Below are positions 6,003 to 10,683 of a stretch of 10,683 bases of DNA, in pieces. The translations under genes and the position numbers were made by a program. The DNA is from Gammaproteobacteria bacterium (GTDB taxonomy: Bacteria; Pseudomonadota; Gammaproteobacteria; Pseudomonadales; Oleiphilaceae): positions 1 through 10,683 of the forward strand of contig JAJUGC010000039.1 of the NCBI GenBank assembly GCA_029268325.1, written 5' to 3'. The notes beneath the pieces were generated by a model that saw nothing but the letters and a program-made list of their open reading frames with translations, was not told where the DNA came from and made no database searches. Positions within the stretch are counted from its first letter, which is position 1, and every line of letters begins with the position of its first letter.

Positions 6003-7622
6003 ATGACGATTTCCTACCAGTATGACGTGTTAATCATCGGGTCTGGCGCTGCAGGCCTCACGGTTGCCCTCAACCTTCCCGATCACCTGAAGGTGGCGGT
6101 GCTGAGCAAAACCAGCCTGCAAAGCGGCTCCACGGCCCAGGCCCAAGGCGGCATTGCCGCGGTACTGGATCAGACGGATACAGTTGAATCCCATATCGAG
6201 GATACGCTCCGCGCCGGAGGCGGCCTGTGTCACGAAGACGCCGTCCGGTTCACGGTGGAACACAGCCGCGCCGCCATCGAGTGGCTGATCGAGCAAGGGG
6301 TGCGTTTCACAGAGAAAGAAAGCGATGACGACAGTGGCTTTGCCTATCACCTGACCAAGGAAGGCGGCCACAGCCGGCGCCGCATCATCCACGCGGCCGA
6401 TGCCACCGGTTTTGCCGTATCCGCCGCCCTGTGCGAGCAAGTGAAGAAGCGCCCGAATGTGGAGATCCTGGAAAACCGCATCGGCGTTGACCTCATCACC
6501 CACCGCAAGCTATTCCTGCCTGGCAACCGTTGCGTGGGCGCCTATGTACTGAACCGGGAAACCAGCCATGTGGAGCTGTTCCGGGCCCGCTTTGTGGTAC
6601 TGGCCACGGGCGGCGCCAGCAAGGTCTACCTGTACACCAGCAACCCGGACGGCGCCACGGGCGATGGCATTGCCATGGCCTGGCGGGCCGGCTGCCGAGT
6701 GGCGAACATGGAGTTCAACCAGTTCCACCCCACGTGCCTGTACCACCCCCAGGCCAAGAACTTCCTGATTACCGAAGCGATCCGGGGCGAAGGCGGCCGG
6801 CTGCGCCTCCCCAACGGCGAGCCCTTTATGCATCGTTTTGATCCCCGCGAGGAGCTGGCCCCCCGGGACGTGGTGGCCCGGGCCATCGACCATGAAATCA
6901 AGCGCCTGGGCTGCGACTGTGTCTATCTGGACATTAGCCACCGGCCGGCAGAGTTCATCACCTCGCACTTTCCGACCGTCTACCAACGCTGTCTGGAACT
7001 GGGTATCGATATCACCCGCGAGCCGATTCCGGTTGTCCCCGCCGCCCACTATACCTGCGGCGGCATTATGATCGACTCCCAGGGACGCACCGATATCAAC
7101 CAGCTCTACGCGGTGGGAGAAACCGCCTTTACGGGCTTGCACGGCGCCAACCGGATGGCCAGCAACTCCCTGCTGGAATGCTTCGTCTACGGTCGCAGCT
7201 GCGCCCAGGACATCGCCGCGCAATGCGCCAACGTGCCCGAGCCGCCCCAGGCTCCGGATTGGGACGAATCCCAGGTAACCGACTCGGATGAAGACGTGGT
7301 CATCTCCCACAACTGGGATGAACTGCGCCGTTTCATGTGGGACTACGTGGGTATTGTTCGTACCGACAAGCGCCTGCAACGGGCCAAGCACCGGGTCGAC
7401 ATGCTGCAGCAGGAGATCCGGGAGTATTACAGCAACTACAAGGTCAGCCGCGACCTGTTGGAGCTGCGCAACCTGACCCTGGTGGCCGACCTGATTATCT
7501 GCTCCGCCATCCAGCGCAAGGAAAGCCGCGGACTGCATTACACACTGGACTATCCCGATTTGCTCGACGAAGCCCGGGATACCATACTGACGCCCATCAA
7601 TTATTCATCCGAGAGCTGGTAG
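6003..7622 (+). CDS. nadB: L-aspartate oxidase NadB
   Basis: NadB oxidises L-aspartate to iminoaspartate with FAD. Iminoaspartate is then used by NadA to make quinolinate, the first steps of de novo NAD synthesis. The 539-residue length matches E. coli NadB (540). The FAD-binding GSGAAGL is at 13-19 and STAQAQGGIAAV at 43-54. The active-site and substrate region includes HLTKEGGHSRRRIIHAADATG, GASKVYLYTSNPDGATGDG, FNQFHPTCLYHP, TEAIRGEGG, VVPAAHYTCGG and HGANRMASNSLLECFVYG. The C-terminal helical domain carries HNWDELRRFMWDYVGIVRTDKRL. The position that in SdhA/FrdA carries the covalent flavin histidine is not His here (SGSTAQAQGG), consistent with non-covalent FAD. The start is ATG at 6003; an in-frame TAA at 5994-5996 rules out longer forms. 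No Shine-Dalgarno is visible. It is transcribed divergently from algU and is followed by sdhE. Confidence 0.97.
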   Translation: MTISYQYDVLIIGSGAAGLTVALNLPDHLKVAVLSKTSLQSGSTAQAQGGIAAVLDQTDTVESHIEDTLRAGGGLCHEDAVRFTVEHSRAAIEWLIEQGVRFTEKESDDDSGFAYHLTKEGGHSRRRIIHAADATGFAVSAALCEQVKKRPNVEILENRIGVDLITHRKLFLPGNRCVGAYVLNRETSHVELFRARFVVLATGGASKVYLYTSNPDGATGDGIAMAWRAGCRVANMEFNQFHPTCLYHPQAKNFLITEAIRGEGGRLRLPNGEPFMHRFDPREELAPRDVVARAIDHEIKRLGCDCVYLDISHRPAEFITSHFPTVYQRCLELGIDITREPIPVVPAAHYTCGGIMIDSQGRTDINQLYAVGETAFTGLHGANRMASNSLLECFVYGRSCAQDIAAQCANVPEPPQAPDWDESQVTDSDEDVVISHNWDELRRFMWDYVGIVRTDKRLQRAKHRVDMLQQEIREYYSNYKVSRDLLELRNLTLVADLIICSAIQRKESRGLHYTLDYPDLLDEARDTILTPINYSSESW

Positions 7623-7651
7623 CCCCCTGGCACCAGCCTCTGCGTTTCAAC

Positions 7652-7672
7652 TTGGCGCCATGTGGCCGCCAA
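7652..7672 (+). repeat. Hairpin just before the sdhE ribosome site
   Basis: TTGGCG (7652-7657) pairs with CGCCAA (7667-7672) around a 9-base loop, in the 66-base gap between nadB and sdhE and 4 bases before the AGAGG ribosome site. There is no T-run, so it is probably not a terminator. It may affect mRNA stability or sdhE translation. The stem is short and may be coincidence. Confidence 0.35.
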
Positions 7673-7688
7673 TTACAGAGGTATCTCC

Positions 7689-7940
7689 ATGTCCGACATC
7701 GAAATGAACCGACTCTTCTGGCACAGCCGACGCGGCATGCTGGAACTGGATGTTCTGCTGGTTCCTTTCCTAAAGGAAGCCTATCCGAGCCTGAGCCCCG
7801 AAGATCAGGCCCGCTATCGCAAACTCCTCCAATGCGAAGACCAGGATATGTTCGCCTGGTTCATGCAGCGGGCTGTTCCTGAAGATCCGGACCTGGCCCG
7901 CATCGTCAAAATGATTCTGGATCGTGTTCAACCCAAATAA
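7689..7940 (+). CDS. sdhE: FAD assembly factor SdhE (YgfY/CptB family)
   Basis: SdhE is a small cytoplasmic protein that promotes covalent attachment of FAD to the flavoprotein subunits of succinate dehydrogenase and fumarate reductase. The 83-residue product has the family signature RRGMLELD (residues 15-22 region), in which the RGxxE motif is needed for flavinylation, and the second conserved block LQCEDQDMFAWFM. The start is ATG at 7689, with AGAGG 7 bases upstream; a GTG at 7662 would add nine residues with no family match. It lies 66 bases after nadB and its end overlaps ygfX by 17 bases, so the three are probably co-transcribed. The same protein was once proposed as the antitoxin CptB of a pair with YgfX/CptA; the flavinylation role is better supported for the family. 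Confidence 0.94.
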   Translation: MSDIEMNRLFWHSRRGMLELDVLLVPFLKEAYPSLSPEDQARYRKLLQCEDQDMFAWFMQRAVPEDPDLARIVKMILDRVQPK

Positions 7941-8385
7941 CCTGGTTTTACATCCCTCCCATGCGGTCAGTGGCTGGCTCTGGCTTCCCCACCTGGCCGC
8001 ACTGGGGTTGCTCTGGAGCTGCAGCGCGCCCCTTTGGCTCAAGGGTCTCGCCAGCCTCGGCATTCTGGCCGCCGGGGTGTATACGGATTTGCTCCACGCC
8101 CGCCTCAAACTGCCCTACAGCCCCCATTCCCTCTGGATCGATGCTCGCAAGCCGGGAATCTGCCAGCTACGCCTGCGCAACCAGCAGGTGCTGGAAACCC
8201 GTATCCTGGGCAACTCGATCATCACCGCCCGCTTCGTAGTGTTACGGGTACGTCCCGTAGGTGCCCGCCGCTCAAGGGTCATCCTGGTTTGTTGCTGGAA
8301 TTCTGATCCTGATGCATTCCGCCGCTTGCGGGTCATCCTCCGCTTCCAGCCGCGCAGCGCTGACAAAGCCCTAGCGCCCGAGTAA
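7924..8385 (+). CDS. ygfX: YgfX (CptA) family inner-membrane protein
   Basis: This 153-residue protein has two membrane helices close to the N-terminus (about 17-34 and 38-54) and a basic cytoplasmic domain (LPYSPHSLWIDARKPGICQLRLRNQQVL, ARFVVLRVRPVGARRSRVILV, DAFRRLRVILRF), the layout of YgfX. E. coli YgfX (about 135 residues) has been described as inhibiting FtsZ/MreB assembly and as paired with YgfY/SdhE; its physiological role remains unsettled. The start is GTG at 7924, inside the last codons of sdhE. It is the only start that keeps both helices, since an in-frame TGA lies four codons upstream. The ribosome site is weak, so translation is likely coupled to sdhE through the 17-base overlap. 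Family assignment rests on position, topology and partial sequence similarity. Confidence 0.82.
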   Translation: MFNPNNLVLHPSHAVSGWLWLPHLAALGLLWSCSAPLWLKGLASLGILAAGVYTDLLHARLKLPYSPHSLWIDARKPGICQLRLRNQQVLETRILGNSIITARFVVLRVRPVGARRSRVILVCCWNSDPDAFRRLRVILRFQPRSADKALAPE

Positions 8386-8388
8386 GAT
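8360..8388 (+). promoter_or_regulatory. Candidate sigma-70 promoter for ygfZ
   Basis: CTGACA (8360-8365, 5/6 match to TTGACA) is followed by a 17-base spacer and TAAGAT (8383-8388, 4/6 match to TATAAT). It overlaps the last codons and stop of ygfX and would start transcription near 8395, about 38 bases before ygfZ. Optimal spacing makes it plausible; it has not been tested. Confidence 0.45.
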
Positions 8389-8432
8389 AAGGCTTTCAAG
8401 CCACTTTATTTCGAGACCTTGCCCGCAGTCCT

Positions 8433-9434
8433 ATGAACGATCTGCATCGAGAGATTTCCAATTCCCAGCCCAATCTGCCCAGCGTAGCAAGCGCCTCGCT
8501 CGGCTTCTGGGCCAGGCTCACACAATATGCCGTATTGCGTTGCAGTGGACCGGATGCCCGCAAGTTCCTGCAAGGCCAACTTACCTGCGACGTCAATGCC
8601 CTTACGCCGGAGCAAACCAGCCTGGGCGCCTGCTGTACCCCGAAAGGACGCATGCTGGCCCTGTTTCGCGTTGCCCAGGTGGGCGACGAACTCTGGTTGC
8701 GCCTGCCACGAGAAGTGGCCCAAAGCCTAATGGATCACCTGAAGAAGTACATGGTGTTTTTCAAGGCCAGCCTAGAGCTGGACGAGTCAATCCAGGTGTT
8801 CGGCTGGGTGCCGCAAGGCCAGCCGAACGGGGTTGAACTGCCGGAGGATGTGGACCGGGCCATCGCCACCTCGGAAAGCCTTCGGGTTCGCGTTCCTGGC
8901 GAGATGCCCCGCTACGAAATCTGGGCGACAGGCGCCGAGCTCGATGAGCTCCAGACCCAACTGCCTGCAGAACAGCAACAGCCGGAAAGCCTCTGGCTGC
9001 TGAGCGACATCCTGGCCGGCCTGGGTGAAGTCTATACCTCGACCCGGGAAGAGTTCATTCCCCAGATGCTCAACCTGCAAAGCCTGGGAGGTATCGCCTT
9101 CAAGAAAGGTTGCTACACCGGCCAGGAGATCGTCGCCCGTATGCAATACCTGGGCACCCTCAAAAGACGCATGTACCTGGCTCAGTGGAGCGGACAGACG
9201 CCACCAGCTCCGGGTACCGTCATTATTGATGAAAAAGGTGCCAATCTCGGAACCCTGGTTCGCGCCCAGGCCACCCAGGACCAAGGCATCCAACTACTGG
9301 CCGTGCTGAACCAGGAAAGTCTGGAAGCCGGTGCCACGCCCGCCATTGAAGAAAATGGCCACAGCCTGCCGCTGCACTGGCGCGAGGTTCCCTACCCCGT
9401 CGAACAGATCAGCAACCCCCGCAAGAAACTCTAG
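8433..9434 (+). CDS. ygfZ: Folate-binding Fe-S cluster maintenance protein YgfZ
   Basis: YgfZ is a tetrahydrofolate-binding protein related to the glycine-cleavage T-protein (GcvT). It supports the assembly or repair of certain Fe-S enzymes such as MiaB. The 333-residue protein has the N-terminal T-protein-like block QYAVLRCSGPDARKFLQGQLTCDV at about 31-54, with CTPKGRMLALFRV at 68-80. The family hallmark K-G-C-Y-T-G-Q-E is at residues 225-232 (Cys227 the conserved cysteine), with the preceding PQMLNLQSLGGIAF and a C-terminal GcvT beta-barrel-like part. Length agrees with E. coli YgfZ (326). The start is ATG at 8433; the upstream bases show no good Shine-Dalgarno, but the domain begins near residue 30, so small changes in start do not matter. 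It is 47 bases after ygfX and may be read both from the operon and from its own promoter. Confidence 0.95.
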   Translation: MNDLHREISNSQPNLPSVASASLGFWARLTQYAVLRCSGPDARKFLQGQLTCDVNALTPEQTSLGACCTPKGRMLALFRVAQVGDELWLRLPREVAQSLMDHLKKYMVFFKASLELDESIQVFGWVPQGQPNGVELPEDVDRAIATSESLRVRVPGEMPRYEIWATGAELDELQTQLPAEQQQPESLWLLSDILAGLGEVYTSTREEFIPQMLNLQSLGGIAFKKGCYTGQEIVARMQYLGTLKRRMYLAQWSGQTPPAPGTVIIDEKGANLGTLVRAQATQDQGIQLLAVLNQESLEAGATPAIEENGHSLPLHWREVPYPVEQISNPRKKL

Positions 9435-9440
9435 CGTGGC

Positions 9441-9479
9441 AGTTCCGGCCGACTCTGCCCCGGGCGGGTCGCCGGAACT
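9441..9479 (+). repeat. Strong hairpin 6 bases after ygfZ
   Basis: AGTTCCGGC (9441-9449) pairs perfectly with GCCGGAACT (9471-9479). After one bulged C the stem continues GAC/GTC and can be capped by GCCC/GGGC. This is a stable 39-base structure directly after the ygfZ stop. It has no T-tract on either strand, so it is not a classical intrinsic terminator. It may protect the ygfZ mRNA 3' end. Its right arm contains the GGAACTT of the candidate AlgU promoter. Confidence 0.7.
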
Positions 9480-9500
9480 TAACGAATACTTACAGTCCGC
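9474..9500 (+). promoter_or_regulatory. Weak candidate AlgU/sigma-E promoter for the HDOD gene
   Basis: GGAACTT (9474-9480) equals the -35 box found before algU. It is followed after 15 bases by TCCGC (9496-9500), preceded by G, a partial match to TCTGA. The spacing is one base short of the usual 16 and the -10 is weak. The -35-like box is also explained as one arm of the hairpin, so it may be coincidence. Confidence 0.3.
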
Positions 9501-9522
9501 AACCGCAAAGACTTGTTTTCTC

Positions 9523-9531
9523 TGCTATAAG
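9523..9531 (+). promoter_or_regulatory. Candidate extended -10 promoter for the HDOD gene
   Basis: TGCTATAAG contains the extended -10 TGn followed by TATAAG (9526-9531). No good -35 lies 16-18 bases upstream, which extended -10 promoters can tolerate. Transcription would start near 9538, immediately before the structured leader at 9546-9602. Confidence 0.4.
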
Positions 9532-9545
9532 TATTAAATGCTTTT

Positions 9546-9602
9546 GGGGGTGAAGCTCCTGCCTGGAACCGCCACCTTCCAGGGAGAAACCTTGGATTCC
9601 CC
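9546..9602 (+). promoter_or_regulatory. Structured leader upstream of the HDOD gene (riboregulator or small RNA candidate)
   Basis: The spacer can fold as nested stems. GGGG (9547-9550 region) pairs with CCCC (9599-9602), CTCC (9556-9559) with GGAG (9583-9586), and CTGGAA (9563-9568) with TTCCAG (9577-9582), closed by an 8-base loop. The outer 3' arm is followed by TGTTTCTT, a modest T-rich tract. Several GGA triplets occur. AGGGAG (9581-9586) stands 5 bases before TTG 9592-9594, which opens a six-codon ORF ending TAA at 9610-9612. I do not recognise a known riboswitch class. It could be a leader, an attenuator or a short independent RNA. Confidence 0.35.
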
Positions 9603-9629
9603 TGTTTCTTAACGCTTTGTACCTTATTG

Positions 9630-10469
9630 ATGAGTGAAGCCATGGCCGAGTTAGCCAATCAGATCAGACAGGATTTACTAGAGGCTATCGTGAGTGACAA
9701 GCTCGTATTGCCCACGCTGCCAGAAGTGGCATTACGTGTTCGCGAGGTAGCGGAAAATCCCAACTCCTCTATCCAGCAGCTAACAAACACCATCAGCAAC
9801 GATGCCGCCCTGTCGGCCCGCATCATCCGGGTCTGTAACAGCCCGCTGCTGCGGGGCAGCCGCAGCATCAACGACCTCAACTCCGCTGTCAACCGTCTGG
9901 GGATGGTCTATACCGCCAACCTGGCCACCGGCCTGGCCATGGAACAGATGTTCCAAGCCACCACGGAAATGATCGACCGACGCATGCGCGATGTGTGGAA
10001 GCACAGCACCGAAGTGGCCGGGATCAGCCATGTCCTGGCCCAGCACTTCACCAAGTTGCGTGCCGACCAGGCCACCTTGGCGGGGCTGATTCACCAGATC
10101 GGCGTGCTGCCAATTCTTACCTACATCGAAGAGAACGACGTTCAGATTGCCAGCACCGCCCTGGATAGCCTGACCGAGGAGCTGGGACCGAAAATCGGTA
10201 CTCATATCCTCAAGCGGTGGGATTTTGCTGCAGAGCTGATCAGCATTCCCGAGGAATGCATTAACTTCCGCCGGGAGGCTCCCCAGGCAGACTATGCCGA
10301 CGTGGTCATGGTCGCCAAGCTGCAGAGTCTGGCGGGCAGCAACCATAGCTACACCCAGCTTGACTGGACCCAGATCTCCGCCTTTGCCCGCCTGGGCCTG
10401 GATCCGGATATGAGTGAGACCACAGATCTCAGCGATGAAATGGAAGCCGCTACCCGCCTGCTACAGTAA
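9630..10469 (+). CDS. HDOD-domain signalling protein
   Basis: This 279-residue protein consists almost wholly of one HDOD domain (about 20-225), a catalytically inactive relative of the HD phosphohydrolases found in bacterial signalling proteins. The typical opening is LVLPTLPEVALRVREVAENPNSSIQQLTNTISNDAALSARIIRVCNSPLL, followed by INDLNSAVNRLGM. Where an active HD enzyme has the HD pair, this protein reads LIHQIG (His155, Gln156), so the metal-binding Asp is missing, as expected for HDOD. There is no receiver, GGDEF or EAL domain, signal peptide or membrane helix, so it is probably a cytoplasmic adaptor. Its target cannot be told from sequence. Start choices are TTG 9627, ATG 9630 or ATG 9642; none has a strong ribosome site, and ATG 9642 (MAELANQI) is a real alternative. 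It stands alone between ygfZ and the terminator. Confidence 0.9.
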   Translation: MSEAMAELANQIRQDLLEAIVSDKLVLPTLPEVALRVREVAENPNSSIQQLTNTISNDAALSARIIRVCNSPLLRGSRSINDLNSAVNRLGMVYTANLATGLAMEQMFQATTEMIDRRMRDVWKHSTEVAGISHVLAQHFTKLRADQATLAGLIHQIGVLPILTYIEENDVQIASTALDSLTEELGPKIGTHILKRWDFAAELISIPEECINFRREAPQADYADVVMVAKLQSLAGSNHSYTQLDWTQISAFARLGLDPDMSETTDLSDEMEAATRLLQ

Positions 10470-10481
10470 CCCCCTCAACGA

Positions 10482-10509
10482 AAAACGGGATGGCTTGCCA
10501 TCCCGTTTT
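10482..10509. terminator. Bidirectional Rho-independent terminator between the HDOD gene and ung
   Basis: AAAACGGGATGGC (10482-10494) and its exact complement GCCATCCCGTTTT (10497-10509) form a 13-bp palindrome with a two-base centre. T-runs follow the GC stem in both directions (TTTT on plus; TTTTT on minus). It lies 13 bases after the HDOD stop and 13 bases after the ung stop, and so serves both converging genes. Confidence 0.92.
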
Positions 10510-10521
10510 GATCTGCGCCCT

Positions 10522-10683
10522 TTAGGCTAATCCCAGTTCTGCCTTGCCCTGCTGCCTGGGCGGCAGCCTCCACTCGATTGGCTGTTCGCCATGCTGCTCC
10601 AGGTAAGCATTGGTCTGGGAAAAGTGCCGGCACCCACAGACTCCCCGCGGGGCCGATAGCGGGGACGGGTGCACCGACTCCAG
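10522..10683 (-). CDS. ung: Uracil-DNA glycosylase (Ung), C-terminal 53 residues, cut by window edge
   Basis: Ung removes uracil from DNA in base-excision repair. Only the last 53 codons lie in the window, converging on the HDOD gene. The segment carries the family motif HPSPLSA followed by RG (the DNA-intercalation loop and the catalytic His of family-1 enzymes). It continues with CRHFSQTNAYLEQHGEQPIEWRLP, which matches the E. coli C-terminus (HFVLANQWLEQRGETPIDW). Two positions in the loop differ from the usual AHRGFFG: the window reads APRGVCG. The stop TAA is at 10522-10524. Most of the protein, including the uracil-binding GQDPYH region, is outside the window. Confidence 0.93.
   Translation of the reverse strand: MESVHPSPLSAPRGVCGCRHFSQTNAYLEQHGEQPIEWRLPPRQQGKAELGLA

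Noticed and set aside
6510..7538. 342-codon minus-strand ORF inside nadB
   Set aside because: It is antisense to the conserved nadB frame, a usual by-product of GC-rich coding sequence.
7689..8385. sdhE-ygfX as a toxin-antitoxin system
   Set aside because: The pair was described that way (CptBA), but SdhE has a well-supported flavinylation role and the genes are in a conserved housekeeping context, so I do not present it as a defence or addiction module.
8391..8411. GGCTTTCAAGCC followed by a T-rich stretch as a terminator between ygfX and ygfZ
   Set aside because: The stem is only 4-5 bp with a tiny loop and the T-tract is interrupted.

Overview
The window comes from a gammaproteobacterial chromosome. 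The order ung / HDOD gene / ygfZ / ygfX / sdhE / nadB / algU-mucA-mucB-mucC-mucD / lepA closely follows the algU locus of Pseudomonas and its relatives. The proteins are clearly related to, but not identical with, Pseudomonas aeruginosa proteins as remembered, so a Pseudomonadales, Cellvibrionales or Marinobacter-type organism is likely. Genus cannot be fixed from sequence alone. There is no sign of a mobile element, phage, CRISPR array, tRNA or rRNA. This is conserved core chromosome.

Left part (1-5608, minus strand): the envelope-stress operon reads algU (sigma-22/sigma-E), mucA (anti-sigma), mucB (periplasmic modulator), mucC (RseC-like membrane protein), mucD (periplasmic DegP-type protease). 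A near-consensus AlgU-type promoter lies upstream of algU, so the operon is probably autoregulated. A strong intrinsic terminator follows mucD. The 5' part of lepA (translation GTPase EF-4) then starts on the same strand and runs off the window.

Centre (5495-6002): a 508-base divergent intergenic region separates algU from nadB. It holds the AlgU promoter, a possible short leader ORF whose stop overlaps the algU start, and an inverted repeat on the nadB side.

Right part (6003-10469, plus strand): nadB (L-aspartate oxidase, NAD synthesis), sdhE (flavinylation factor) and ygfX (small membrane protein overlapping sdhE) form a likely operon. ygfZ (folate-binding Fe-S maintenance protein) has its own candidate sigma-70 promoter in the end of ygfX. 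A 195-base spacer rich in secondary structure leads to an HDOD-domain signalling protein. A bidirectional terminator sits between that gene and the convergent ung, of which only the last 53 codons are present.

I found no wholly new gene system. The most interesting unexplained material is regulatory: the leader ORF coupled to algU, and the hairpin, sigma-E-like box and structured leader before the HDOD gene. All of these are inferences from sequence.
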